Source: Rhodanobacter sp. (GTDB taxonomy: Bacteria; Pseudomonadota; Gammaproteobacteria; Xanthomonadales; Rhodanobacteraceae). From it: DNA of 64,000 nucleotides. The translations under genes and the position numbers were made by a program. The DNA is taken from the NCBI GenBank assembly GCA_004298015.1, contig SCSE01000087.1:1-64000 (forward strand), read 5' to 3'. Below, in pieces: positions 8,709 through 16,997 of the stretch. How positions within the stretch are numbered: position 1 is the stretch's first letter; each line of letters starts with the position of its first letter. The notes beneath the pieces are model-generated. The model did no database searches, was not told the DNA's origin, and saw only the letters and a program-made list of their open reading frames with translations.

Positions 8709-8981
8709 ATGTACTTTTCCATGCCTGCCATGCGACGTTCCCGTCACCCGCTGGTGCGCGCCCTGTCGCTGTTGCTCGGGTTGGCGCTGATCGGCGTGCT
8801 GCTGGTTTTTGGACTGATGGTGGCCGGGGTGCTGCTGATTGGGGGTGGCTTGCTGCTGGCCTGGCGTCACTGGGTGCATGGGCGCCAGCCCAGGCAACCC
8901 GCTTCACCGGACGAACATCAGCCCGAGGTGCTGGAAGGCGAGTTCGTGGTGCTCCGCTCGGATCGCCCGGTCACCCATTGA
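8709..8981 (+). CDS. small membrane protein of unknown function
   Basis: Up to 90 residues. A basic N-terminus (MRRSRHPLVRA) is followed by two closely packed hydrophobic segments (about residues 18-50, LLLGLALIGVLLVFGLMVAG then VLLIGGGLLLAW). A hydrophilic tail ends EGEFVVLRSDRPVTH. ATG codons at 8709, 8724 and 8730 are all possible starts. I do not recognise a family. The hydrophobic pattern and clean frame support a real gene. It is separated from neighbours by short gaps and is divergent from the Rieske gene. Confidence 0.6.
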   Translation: MYFSMPAMRRSRHPLVRALSLLLGLALIGVLLVFGLMVAGVLLIGGGLLLAWRHWVHGRQPRQPASPDEHQPEVLEGEFVVLRSDRPVTH

Positions 8982-9051
8982 GGGCATGATCCGGATGGAT
9001 GGCGCCATCCGCCGCCGCTAGGCTACCGACAAGGATCGACGGAATGCCGCC

Positions 9052-9948
9052 ATGCGCAAGACCACCACTACCGCTCTCGAATGCGTCCGCACCGCGCTGG
9101 ATCGTGCCGAACAGGCGCCCACCTTGTGCGCCCTGGCGCGACTGGCCGCACTGAGCCCGGCCTATCTGCAGCGTGCCTTTCGGCGCCGCTACGGCATGAG
9201 TCCGGCGGAATACCATCGCGCCCGACGTTTCGGTCAGTTGAAGAAGGCCTTGCGCGAGGGTGCCGCGGTCACCGCAGCGGTCTATGAGGCCGGCTTCGGC
9301 TCAGCCAGCCGCGTCTATGAACACAGTGACCGCCTGCTCGGCATGACCCCGGCCAGCTACCGCGCCGGTGGCGCTGGCGCGAGCATTCGCTATACCACGA
9401 CCGCGACGCCACTGGGGCGGTTGCTGGTGGCGACCACGTCGCGGGGAATCTGCGCAGTGGCCCTGGGCGACGACGACGCCACACTGGAAGCCCACCTCTC
9501 TGACGAATTTCCACGTGCCACCCTCGAACGCGTTGACGGCGGGCGCGAGGAGTGGCTCGACGCCGTCATTGCACGGATCGCCCGGCAGTTGGGCTGGAGC
9601 GATGCCCACGCCCCGGCGATCCCGCCGCTGGACATCGCCGCCACCGCGTTCCAGTGGCGCGTCTGGGACGCGCTGACTCGCATTCCGCCAGGCACCACCC
9701 TGAGCTACGGCAAACTGGCCGCGCAGCTTGGCCGTCCGAATGCCGCACGCGCGGTCGGACGCGCCTGCGGCAGCAACCGCCTGGCACTGATCGTGCCTTG
9801 CCACCGTGTCGTGCGTGAGGACGGCTCACTCGGCGGCTGGCGCTGGGGCGTCGAGCGCAAGCGCCAGTTGCTGGCACACGAACAACGCAGCGACCTACCA
9901 CCGAACGCGGCCGAAAGCCCTCGCCGCCAGCGACCGGCTCGCGGATAA
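9052..9948 (+). CDS. AraC-type regulator fused to O6-methylguanine-DNA methyltransferase (Ada-like)
   Basis: 298 residues. Residues about 8-105 form two AraC helix-turn-helix units (LCALARLAALSPAYLQRAFR, then AAVYEAGFGSASRVYEHSD). Residues about 110-285 form a methyltransferase domain with the suicide-cysteine motif PCHRVV, preceded by SYGKLAAQLGRPNAARAVG. It repairs O6-alkylguanine by transferring the alkyl group to its own cysteine. Compared with E. coli Ada (about 354 residues), the N-terminal zinc/methylphosphotriester domain is missing. The usual methylation switch for activating transcription is therefore absent. An Ada-response role is possible but unproven. It lies 29 bases upstream of an EamA exporter gene on the same strand. 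Confidence 0.9.
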   Translation: MRKTTTTALECVRTALDRAEQAPTLCALARLAALSPAYLQRAFRRRYGMSPAEYHRARRFGQLKKALREGAAVTAAVYEAGFGSASRVYEHSDRLLGMTPASYRAGGAGASIRYTTTATPLGRLLVATTSRGICAVALGDDDATLEAHLSDEFPRATLERVDGGREEWLDAVIARIARQLGWSDAHAPAIPPLDIAATAFQWRVWDALTRIPPGTTLSYGKLAAQLGRPNAARAVGRACGSNRLALIVPCHRVVREDGSLGGWRWGVERKRQLLAHEQRSDLPPNAAESPRRQRPARG

Positions 9949-9977
9949 TGCGCGACCGCCCCGCCTGACTTGCCCTC

Positions 9978-10892
9978 ATGTCCGATATCTCCGCCAGTGC
10001 CGTCAGTGCGCCGCGCCGCTTGCACGATCCTGCAATCCTGATTCCACTGGGTCTGGCCGCGTTGTATGTGATCTGGGGTTCGACCTATCTCGGCATCCGT
10101 TTTGCGCTGGAGAGCTACCCGCCGTTTCTACTCGCTGGCGTACGTTTCCTGGTTGCGGGGCTGGTGCTTTATGGCTTTCTGCGCTGGCGCGGCAGAGCGG
10201 CGCCGACACGGCTGCAATGGCGCAACGCGGCGTTTACCGGCGTGCTGTTGCTCGGTTTCGGCAATGGCCTGGTATGTTTCGCCGAACAGCGCGTCAGCTC
10301 CGGCATTGCCGCCGTCGCCGTCGCCAGCATGCCGCTGTTTGCGGCCATATTTTCCGGCATTTACGGACTGTGGCCGACACGGCGCGAGAGTCTCGGGCTG
10401 ATGATCGGCTTCGTCGGGGTGATTGTGCTGAATCTCGGCAGCGGCTTGTCCGGCTCCCGAATCGGCGCATTGGCCCTGCTGACGGCGGCGATGTGCTGGG
10501 CGTTCGGCTCGGTCTGGAGCAAGCATCAGGAGATGCCGCCGGGCCCGATGAACACCGCCGCGCAAATGCTCTGCGCCAGCGTGGCCCTGCTGGCGACAGG
10601 CTTCGGCAGCGGCGAACGCCTGCCCGCCCAGCCGAGCCTGCATGCCACCCTGGCACTGGTGTATCTGGCCGTGTTCGGATCGCTGATTGCCTTCAGCGCC
10701 TACCTTTACGTACTCAAACATGCGCGCCCGGCACTGGCTACCAGTTATGCCTATGTCAACCCGCCGATGGCAGTGCTGTTCGGCCTGCTGCTGGCCAGCG
10801 AGCATGTCGGCCCCTACGACCTCGCCGGGATGGCGGTGATCCTGCTCGGCGTGGGCGTGATCACCCTGGCGCGGCAACGCAAGGCCGCATAA
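9978..10892 (+). CDS. EamA (DMT) family exporter, YedA-like
   Basis: 304 residues with about ten hydrophobic segments arranged as two EamA repeats. The first begins LYVIWGSTYLGIRFALESYP, a typical DMT start. The second spans about residues 155-295. Members export amino acids, metabolites or drugs from the inner membrane. The overall pattern is closest to YedA/RhtA-type proteins, but the substrate is not deducible. It may be cotranscribed with the Ada-like gene 29 bases upstream. Confidence 0.88.
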   Translation: MSDISASAVSAPRRLHDPAILIPLGLAALYVIWGSTYLGIRFALESYPPFLLAGVRFLVAGLVLYGFLRWRGRAAPTRLQWRNAAFTGVLLLGFGNGLVCFAEQRVSSGIAAVAVASMPLFAAIFSGIYGLWPTRRESLGLMIGFVGVIVLNLGSGLSGSRIGALALLTAAMCWAFGSVWSKHQEMPPGPMNTAAQMLCASVALLATGFGSGERLPAQPSLHATLALVYLAVFGSLIAFSAYLYVLKHARPALATSYAYVNPPMAVLFGLLLASEHVGPYDLAGMAVILLGVGVITLARQRKAA

Positions 10893-11075
10893 CCGGAATG
10901 TATTTGCCAGTTTTTCGATCAACACGCGTCAAGCGCCATGTTGTGAGCAGCGCCCCATGGTGAGGTGGAGAGGTGGTGAATTGGGGGCGACAGCCAGGGA
11001 ACAGTCCCTTGCCAGGGAGGTTGGCACGAGCTCGCCTCGTGTTCACCAGCGCACGGCCATGCCGTCAACAACCCC

Positions 11076-11107
11076 GCGGCGAGCCCGACCATTCCCGGGC
11101 TCGCCGC
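11076..11107. terminator. GC-rich hairpin between convergent genes
   Basis: GCGGCGAGCCCG at 11076-11087 pairs perfectly over 12 bases with CGGGCTCGCCGC at 11096-11107 around an 8-base loop. It lies between the convergent EamA and ABC permease genes and lacks a T-tract. It probably marks the end of the four-gene export operon to its right. Confidence 0.5.
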
Positions 11108-11169
11108 CCCATCAGCGACGGTCTCGCAGCGGCAGTCGTGGCGACTGGCCCGCCGCTCGAACAGCAGCG

Positions 11170-12483
11170 TCACAGCTCGCGCAACGCTGCACTCACTTGC
11201 AACCGCGCCGCGCGCACGGCGGGAAAAAGGCCACCGATGAAACCGATGGCCATCGCCCACTTGAGCCCGGTCCAGAGCAACAACGGCGACACCTTGAACT
11301 GGAACACCACCTGGCTGAAGTTTGAGCCGAGAGTTGATGCGGTATAGCCATTGAAAATCAGCCAGGTGATCAGCCCCCCGAGTGCGCCACCCAGCAAGGC
11401 CAGCAACATGGTTTCCAGCAACACCGAAACCACCACGGGCACGCCACGGAAACCGATCGCGCGCAGCGTGGCGATTTCGCGCGAACGGGCCGCGATTGCG
11501 GCGAACATCGTGTTTAGCGCACCGAACACCGCGCCGATCGCCATAATAATGCTGACGGTGATACCCACCACACGGATGATCTTGGTCAGACGCTCCGACT
11601 GCTTGTTGAAATACTCGCGCGTGGTGCTGACATCGACCTTCAGCGTGGGGTCGCGCATCAACGCCGCCTTGAACGTGTGGAATGCCGATGGGCTGGTCAG
11701 CCGCACGGTAACCGACTGCACACTGCTGCCACGACGATAGGCCGAAGCCACTGAACTGGCGTCACCCCACAGTTCCGAGTCGTGCGAATCGCCAGACGCA
11801 AATACCCCGACCACGGTCCACTCCTGGCCAGCCAGACGCAACTTCCGCCCTAGCTCGAGTCCGGCGAACTGGCGCTGGGCACCTTGGCCGACATCGAGTT
11901 CGCGCAGCCCCGGCCTGAACCGGCGCCCGGCGATGATCTTCACCTTGGACCGCAGCTTCCACGCTTCCTCGCCAACGCCACGAATGGGTACATTGGCATC
12001 CACACTGGGATCACTCTTCTTCGGCAGGTTGGCAACCACCACCAGCTCGGCCGAGGCGATCGGGTGGCCATCTGGCCCCTTGGCGATGCCCGGAGCAAGG
12101 GTGATCGTATTGACGTTTGCGCGCGACAGTACCGAGTTCAACTCCGCCTGCGAGCCACCGCGCAGCACGATCGCAGTATCGTCGCTACCAGTCTGTTGCA
12201 GGGTCGCCTGGAACCCTTGCGCCATCGCCAGCAGAGCAACCAGCACGCCAACCACGCCGGCAATGCCGATCACGATGACCGCCGACGAACCGAGCCGCTG
12301 CGTGAGCGTACTCATACCGACACGGGTTACTGACAGCGTCTGACGCCCACGTCGCGTGAGCGACAACCATAGAGTCAACAGCGCCGCCAAGCCCAGCACG
12401 GCCGGCCACGGCAACATCGTCCATACGATCAACCACACGGCCACGATGGCGAACATGCCCAGGCCAAACAGGAAATTTTTCAT
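11170..12483 (-). CDS. ABC transporter permease, FtsX/MacB type (pair A, second permease)
   Basis: 437 residues. Two hydrophobic segments at the N-terminus (residues about 5-45) precede the canonical FtsX-type layout. That layout is one membrane segment (SSAVIVIGIAGVVGVLVALL), a periplasmic domain of about 210 residues, and three C-terminal segments. The cytoplasmic loop SREIATLRAIGFR, which contacts the ATPase, lies between the last segments. It works with the second permease, the ATPase and the adaptor encoded upstream in the same operon, 10 bases away. The protein is clearly homologous to the permease at 18153-19337, for example GRRFRPGLREL against GKRFGSGLNEL and DSELWGD against ESELWTD. 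The substrate is unknown, but a peptide or small amphiphile is plausible. Confidence 0.85.
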   Translation of the reverse strand: MKNFLFGLGMFAIVAVWLIVWTMLPWPAVLGLAALLTLWLSLTRRGRQTLSVTRVGMSTLTQRLGSSAVIVIGIAGVVGVLVALLAMAQGFQATLQQTGSDDTAIVLRGGSQAELNSVLSRANVNTITLAPGIAKGPDGHPIASAELVVVANLPKKSDPSVDANVPIRGVGEEAWKLRSKVKIIAGRRFRPGLRELDVGQGAQRQFAGLELGRKLRLAGQEWTVVGVFASGDSHDSELWGDASSVASAYRRGSSVQSVTVRLTSPSAFHTFKAALMRDPTLKVDVSTTREYFNKQSERLTKIIRVVGITVSIIMAIGAVFGALNTMFAAIAARSREIATLRAIGFRGVPVVVSVLLETMLLALLGGALGGLITWLIFNGYTASTLGSNFSQVVFQFKVSPLLLWTGLKWAMAIGFIGGLFPAVRAARLQVSAALREL

Positions 12484-12493
12484 GCCATACTCC

Positions 12494-13657
12494 TCAGCGT
12501 CCGGCCAGTGCGTCGACGATTTTCAGGCGCATGCCGCGCAGCGCAGGCAACACGCCAACGAGAATGCCGATCAGGATCATCAGGCCGATGCCTTCGATCC
12601 AGTTGCCGGAGCTGACCGGCGGCAATTGCACCAATCCCCCACTGCCCTTGCTGATGCCGGGAGCGACGGCGGTGGCCAGAGCCATGCCGAGCACTCCGCC
12701 GATCAGCAACAGCAGCACCGACTCGGCCAGTACCAGTCCGAGTACGCTGCGGCTGGAAAAACCGATCGTCTTCAGTACCGCCAGCTCGGGAATGCGCTCA
12801 CGCACCGCCTGCGCCATGGTGTTGCCGGTCAACAGGATCAGGGTGAAAAACACCGCCGCCATGATCGCTCCGACAATCAGGCCGATGTTGCCCAGTTGCT
12901 TGGCAAACGAGGCGTTGAACGCGCTCTCGGTCTGGGTCTTGGTTTCATGATCGGAATTGGCCGAGATGGCGTCGATCGCCTGTGCGACACGGTCGGAGTC
13001 GGCCGGGTTGGCTACCTTGACCACATACCAGCCGACATCGCTGCCACCGAAGGCGTTCGCCTCGTAAAAATACTTCCAGTGAAAATAGAACACCTGATCG
13101 GTACCGTTGGCAGCATCCGGTGTAGCCTTGAAGATGCCGACGATATCGAATGGCCAGGTCTTGCCACCGTTCTTTTGCGGAAAGATCGTCGACTGTAGCG
13201 GTATCTGGTCGCCGACCTTCCAGTGATAACGTTTAGCCAATGCCGCACCGACCACGGCCCCGGCGCGAGTCTCGTCAAACGCCTTGCGCTGCGCCACGGG
13301 TAAGCGGATTTCCGGAAACATGTCGAGGTAATGCGATGAAATCGCAAAGCTCAGGACAAAGTTTCGCGGATCCTGATACACGCCGCCAAACCAGTTGGCA
13401 TGGCCCACCGCCTGCACCCCGGACACGTTGGCGATGCGTGCTTGCAAACTCTGCGGCAAGCCCTGGATGATCGAGTAACGCGACGACACTATCAGTCGGT
13501 CAACGCCGGCCAGACTCTGGCTTCCCGAATCAAAGGCCGCACGTACCGAATTGAGCAAGCCGAACAGCAAGAACGCGGCGATGATCGAGACCAGGGTCAG
13601 AAACGTGCGGGCCTTGCGCCGAAACAGCGCGGCCCAAATCAAATGCAGATATTTCAT
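12494..13657 (-). CDS. ABC transporter permease, FtsX/MacB type (pair A, first permease)
   Basis: 387 residues with the classical four-segment FtsX layout. The N-terminal segment is LVSIIAAFLLFGLLNSVRAA, followed by a periplasmic domain of about 230 residues. C-terminal segments begin at LIVGAIMAAVFFTLILLTG, with the ATPase-coupling loop IPELAVLKTIGFSSRS. AGGAG stands about 8 bases before the ATG at 13657. It is homologous to the permease at 16998-18143. Together with the 11170-12483 protein it should form the heterodimeric membrane part of a tripartite exporter. Confidence 0.85.
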   Translation of the reverse strand: MKYLHLIWAALFRRKARTFLTLVSIIAAFLLFGLLNSVRAAFDSGSQSLAGVDRLIVSSRYSIIQGLPQSLQARIANVSGVQAVGHANWFGGVYQDPRNFVLSFAISSHYLDMFPEIRLPVAQRKAFDETRAGAVVGAALAKRYHWKVGDQIPLQSTIFPQKNGGKTWPFDIVGIFKATPDAANGTDQVFYFHWKYFYEANAFGGSDVGWYVVKVANPADSDRVAQAIDAISANSDHETKTQTESAFNASFAKQLGNIGLIVGAIMAAVFFTLILLTGNTMAQAVRERIPELAVLKTIGFSSRSVLGLVLAESVLLLLIGGVLGMALATAVAPGISKGSGGLVQLPPVSSGNWIEGIGLMILIGILVGVLPALRGMRLKIVDALAGR

Positions 13658-13837
13658 GGGATATGCTCCTCGTCAACACCCTTTCTCCCCGTCAAAGGGA
13701 CGAAGCCTGCAGCACAGTTGAGCGGCCGGTGCCCGGCACAATGCAGGTCCGGAAGCACTTCGAGCTCGCATCGACGCGAGAGCGTCGCCTCATGCCGATC
13801 CTGTCGCCGGAGAAAGCAGGAACACGGCTGTGTGTCT

Positions 13838-14524
13838 TCATGCGACCGCCTGCTCGACCAGCGTCCCCTTGTCCAGATGCAGCGTATGCTTGGCATATTC
13901 GGCGGCCTTCGGATCATGGGTAACCATCACGATGGTCTTGCCGTGCTCCCGGTTGAGCTGCTGCAGCAAGCCGAGCACGTCTTCAGCAGACTGTCGATCG
14001 AGGTCGCCGGTGGGTTCGTCGCAAACCAGCAAGGTGGGGTCCGAAACGATCGCACGCGCGATAGCCACGCGTTGCTGCTGCCCGCCGGATAGCTCCCCGG
14101 GCTTGTGACTGGCGCGCTCGGCAAGACCCACCAGTTGCAGCGCAATGGCGGCATTCTTGCGGCGTTGCGCTGCAGATAATTTCGTCAGCAGCAGCGGCAA
14201 CTCCACATTGCGTTGCGCCGACAGCATCGGCATCAGGTTGTAGAACTGGAAGATGAAACCCACGTTGGACGCGCGCCATTTCGCCAGCGCCCCGCCACCG
14301 AGCTGGTCGATCCGCTGGTCGCCGACAGTGATGCTGCCGGCACTGACACTGTCCAGCCCCCCGATCAGGTTCAACAAGGTGGTCTTGCCGGAACCGGACG
14401 GCCCCATCAACGCCAGGAAATCACCCTCGGCAATCGCCAGGTTGATGTGATGCAGCACTTCGACTTTTTGCTTGCCGCGCTGGTAGGTCTTGGCAAGGTC
14501 CCGGATGTCGATCAGCGTACTCAT
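13838..14524 (-). CDS. ABC transporter ATP-binding protein, MacB/LolD type
   Basis: 228 residues, the usual size for a stand-alone MacB/LolD-family ATPase. Walker A is GPSGSGKTT, the Q-loop region is [12 protein letters not shown], the signature is LSGGQQQR, and Walker B is [12 protein letters not shown]. It energises the FtsX-type permeases. It is the only ATPase gene in the locus and so may serve both permease pairs. It follows the adaptor gene by 113 bases, where a REP element lies, and precedes the first permease by 180 bases. Confidence 0.92.
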   Translation of the reverse strand: MSTLIDIRDLAKTYQRGKQKVEVLHHINLAIAEGDFLALMGPSGSGKTTLLNLIGGLDSVSAGSITVGDQRIDQLGGGALAKWRASNVGFIFQFYNLMPMLSAQRNVELPLLLTKLSAAQRRKNAAIALQLVGLAERASHKPGELSGGQQQRVAIARAIVSDPTLLVCDEPTGDLDRQSAEDVLGLLQQLNREHGKTIVMVTHDPKAAEYAKHTLHLDKGTLVEQAVA

Positions 14525-14554
14525 GGTTTTCTCCCGATCAATGTCTGGCGTTGT

Positions 14555-14629
14555 GCAGGAGTGCGCCCTGTGCGCGAATGCTCCTGCCGATCATGCATAA
14601 AGGCATTCGCGCACAGGGTGCGCTGCTGC
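14555..14629. repeat. GTAG-type REP pair (BIME-like) between adaptor and ATPase genes
   Basis: GTGCGCCCTGTGCGCGAATGC (about 14561-14581) is mirrored by GCATTCGCGCACAGGGTGCGC (14603-14623), forming a long imperfect hairpin. Outer GCAGGAG/CTGCTGC-like ends match the common Xanthomonadales REP word GTAGGAGCGCACCCTGTGCGCG. It sits inside an operon, so it may tune transcript stability between the adaptor and ATPase genes. Confidence 0.75.
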
Positions 14630-14637
14630 CGGAAACG

Positions 14638-15879
14638 TCACTGCGATTTTCCCGATCGGACGGCCGAACCATCGTGCAGATCGGCCGGTGGTGAGATCAC
14701 CACGCTGTCGCCCGGCGCCACCGCCGCAGGCAACAGGCGCAGGTCGCCCCAGGTCTGCGCCGACGGCGTTACGATGCGCTGGCGTGCCGTGTCGCCGTCG
14801 ACCACAAACACCACGCTGTGCCCGTCGCGCCGCACAATCGCCTTGGCCGGCACCAGCGCCCCCTGGATGGCCTGTCTCGCGTTCGCCGGCCGTTTCTCCA
14901 GAAACGACACCCGCACGCCCATGTTGGGCACGATGCGGGCATCCTTCTGCTCCAGTGCCACCCGCACCTTGATGGTCGCCTTGCCGCGGTCAGCGGTAGG
15001 CACGATGGCGATCACGTGGGCGGGAATGGTCCAGTTCGGATAGGCATCCAGCACCGCCTCGGCCGGCATCCCCGCCTTGACCCGGCCGATGTAAGCCTCG
15101 TTGACGTCGACATCGACTTCCAGCGAATTCATGTCGACGATGGTGCCGATGCCGGTGCGGGTGAAGCCACCACCCGCCGAGAACGGCGAGACAATTTCGC
15201 CAATTTGCGCATCCTTGGTGGTGATCACCCCGCTGAACGGCGCACGTACCACGCAATAGTCGAAATTGACCCGCGCCTGGGCCACCTGGGCATCGGCCGC
15301 AGCCACCTGCTTTTGCTGGGAAAACAACTGTGCACGGGTCGTCTCCACCAGCGTGCGCGCCTGTTCGGCAGTCTGCCGGGGTATCAGGCCGCGGGCCACC
15401 AGCGACTGCTGACGCGCAGCATCGCGCACATTCTGTGCCAGCTGCGCGCGATACTGAGCCACCAAGGCATGCGCTGCAGCGGCCTGTGCGCGGGCTGCGT
15501 CCAGCGCGGCGCGATAGCCGCTGTCGTCGAGCCGGGCCAGCACCTGACCCTTGCGAACATAGTCTCCCTCCTCGATCAGTACGGCGGTCAAGGTGCCGGT
15601 GATCTGCGCCGACACGGTGGCCTGCCGCCGCGCGGTGACGTAGCCGGTAGCCTGCAACACCGCCCCCGCCTCGCGGTCGCCGGCCGGTGAGACCGCCAGC
15701 GCAGTCCGCACCGTGATCGCGCGATCACGCAACAACACCCAGCCGCCGATACCCAGCAAAACCAGCAATAGCACGGCACCGGCGATCCATGGCCAGCGTG
15801 GCCACCGCGGATCGCCCTCCTCGCGCTGATGGCGCTCGATGCGCAATGCCTTCAAGAGATGGGTGTTGTCCAATGCCAT
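14638..15879 (-). CDS. periplasmic adaptor subunit of ABC exporter (HlyD/MacA family)
   Basis: 413 residues. A cytoplasmic N-terminus is followed by one membrane anchor (WIAGAVLLLVLLGIGGWVLL, about residues 28-48). Next come the lipoyl/barrel-sandwich half with ISAQITGTLTAVL-type sequence, and an Ala/Gln-rich coiled-coil hairpin (about residues 125-205). The second half-motif is RAPFSGVITTKDAQIGEIV, then a beta-barrel and a membrane-proximal domain. This is the MacA-like adaptor that links an inner-membrane ABC exporter to an outer-membrane TolC channel. No TolC gene is in the window. It is first in the minus-strand operon and divergent from the secreted peptide gene at 16088. Confidence 0.88.
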   Translation of the reverse strand: MALDNTHLLKALRIERHQREEGDPRWPRWPWIAGAVLLLVLLGIGGWVLLRDRAITVRTALAVSPAGDREAGAVLQATGYVTARRQATVSAQITGTLTAVLIEEGDYVRKGQVLARLDDSGYRAALDAARAQAAAAHALVAQYRAQLAQNVRDAARQQSLVARGLIPRQTAEQARTLVETTRAQLFSQQKQVAAADAQVAQARVNFDYCVVRAPFSGVITTKDAQIGEIVSPFSAGGGFTRTGIGTIVDMNSLEVDVDVNEAYIGRVKAGMPAEAVLDAYPNWTIPAHVIAIVPTADRGKATIKVRVALEQKDARIVPNMGVRVSFLEKRPANARQAIQGALVPAKAIVRRDGHSVVFVVDGDTARQRIVTPSAQTWGDLRLLPAAVAPGDSVVISPPADLHDGSAVRSGKSQ

Positions 15880-15971
15880 TCCTGCGGGTACACCACTTTG
15901 TCGCTTCAGTCTGCCACAAGCCTTGCGCAGCGGCGCACGCCATGAAAGTGCGCCGCTTCACGGTGCTTGAC

Positions 15972-16018
15972 TGACAACTGTCATCCGGGGAGTCGGCCAG
16001 CCGACTCCTGCTTGACAA
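15972..16018. promoter_or_regulatory. divergent control region with palindromes
   Basis: The 208-base gap between the adaptor gene and the peptide gene holds three notable sites. These are a 12-base palindrome (TGACAACTGTCA, 15972-15983), a hairpin GAGTCGG/CCGACTC (15990-16007), and a consensus-like TTGACA at 16012-16017. No good -10 hexamer at 17 bases was found, so the exact promoter is uncertain. The arrangement suits shared control of the export operon and the peptide. Confidence 0.35.
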
Positions 16019-16087
16019 AGTATGTAGGGGGTATTGCTTGGGCCGCAGCCGACTTGACTGCACTTTATTTGGGCAAGGAGACTCGTC

Positions 16088-16279
16088 ATGCGTATTTTGA
16101 AGCTGATCGACGCAGCAATCGTGTTCGGGATAGTTGCCATCGGCGCCGGATCCTACAGTCCTGTGGCAAGCGCCACTACTTCTTGCTACAAGGTTAACGT
16201 CTGCGTCAATGGCTCTTGCCAGCTCTATATCGTTTGTGACGACGGCACTATGTATATTTCTGGTAAAGCAGCTGGCTGA
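16088..16279 (+). CDS. small secreted four-cysteine peptide precursor
   Basis: 63 residues, preceded by a strong ribosome site (AAGGAGA, 8 bases before ATG). Residues 1-29 look like a Sec signal peptide: MRILK, then a hydrophobic core, ending SPVASA before TTSC. The predicted mature peptide is about 34 residues. Its cysteines lie at mature positions 4, 10, 15 and 21 (TTSCYKVNVC, VNGSCQLYIVC), enough for two disulfides. It ends CDDGTMYISGKAAG. I recognise no family. It lies between an ABC exporter operon, divergent, and a thioredoxin-like gene plus two more ABC permeases on the same strand. An exported, disulfide-bonded peptide (bacteriocin-like or signalling) is inferred. Confidence 0.7.
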   Translation: MRILKLIDAAIVFGIVAIGAGSYSPVASATTSCYKVNVCVNGSCQLYIVCDDGTMYISGKAAG

Positions 16280-16386
16280 GCGGCTGTTTGCTGGTGCCAT
16301 TGGCCTTGCGACGGTAACCTTGGCCGGCTGCCGTCGCAGTTTCGGTGAACGAGTCCGGCCGCCAATCCGCCAGTTGGATGCCTTCG

Positions 16387-16937
16387 ATGAAGTTCATGCC
16401 CTGGGTAGTCTTTGCCTCGCTTGCCGCGGCGACCCTGTTGGGCTCGGGTCTGCCAGCGAAGGCGCGAGGCCGACAATCAGGCCCGCCGGACAACGCCGCG
16501 TTCATCCGCTTGATGGTCGCTGAAAACGGCCGGAACGTGGGCCAGACCCTGCCATCAGACATCCAGGTCACTAACGACCAAGGCAAGGTGTTGGATTTAC
16601 GCGCTGTGTTGCACGGCCCGGTGGTACTTTTACGTGTACAACCCCACTGTCCACCGTGCGACCAACTGCTGGACTATGTACGTGATCATGCCATCGAATA
16701 CAGGCGGACAAAAAAGTCTCGATCGCGATCCTGCAAACCGACGTTGATAGCCATTCGTCGCTATCCCTGCGCCAAGGTGTCACTGTGCTGCACACAGCCA
16801 GCAAACTCGAGCAAGGGTTCCCCGCCGGTCAAATTGCGCCGACAGCGTATTATTTTGACCGCAAGCTGAAACTCGTCGCAAGACGCGGCGGCGTGACGTC
16901 ACCCAAAATGTTTTTGCGGTTTCCAGCGGACCGCTGA
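16387..16937 (+). pseudogene. frameshifted thioredoxin-like (TlpA/MauD-type) oxidoreductase
   Basis: The first frame from ATG 16387 gives a membrane anchor or signal (FMPWVVFASLAAATLLGSG) and a thioredoxin-fold half with active site CPPC (HCPPCDQLL). Near 16698 the homologous reading moves to another frame. There DKKVSIAILQTDVDS and the cis-proline region IAPTAYYFDRKLKLVARRGG continue to a stop at 16935. Read without the shift, the first frame runs into an Arg/Ser-rich tail ending at 16869. So one base appears to be missing, by mutation or sequencing error. It lies 107 bases after the peptide gene and 60 before the permeases. An intact ancestor would have oxidised or isomerised the peptide's cysteines in the periplasm. 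That role is inferred. Confidence 0.7.
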
Positions 16938-16997
16938 CCGTATGGCGACAGCTGGCGATATGGCCATCGAAACGTCACGCCGCGTTCGATTGCGCGC

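Noticed and set aside
16134-16523. 130-codon frame overlapping the small peptide and the thioredoxin-like gene
   Set aside because: It runs out of frame across two better-supported genes and lacks its own ribosome site; a remnant MauE-like segment was considered but the similarity is too weak.
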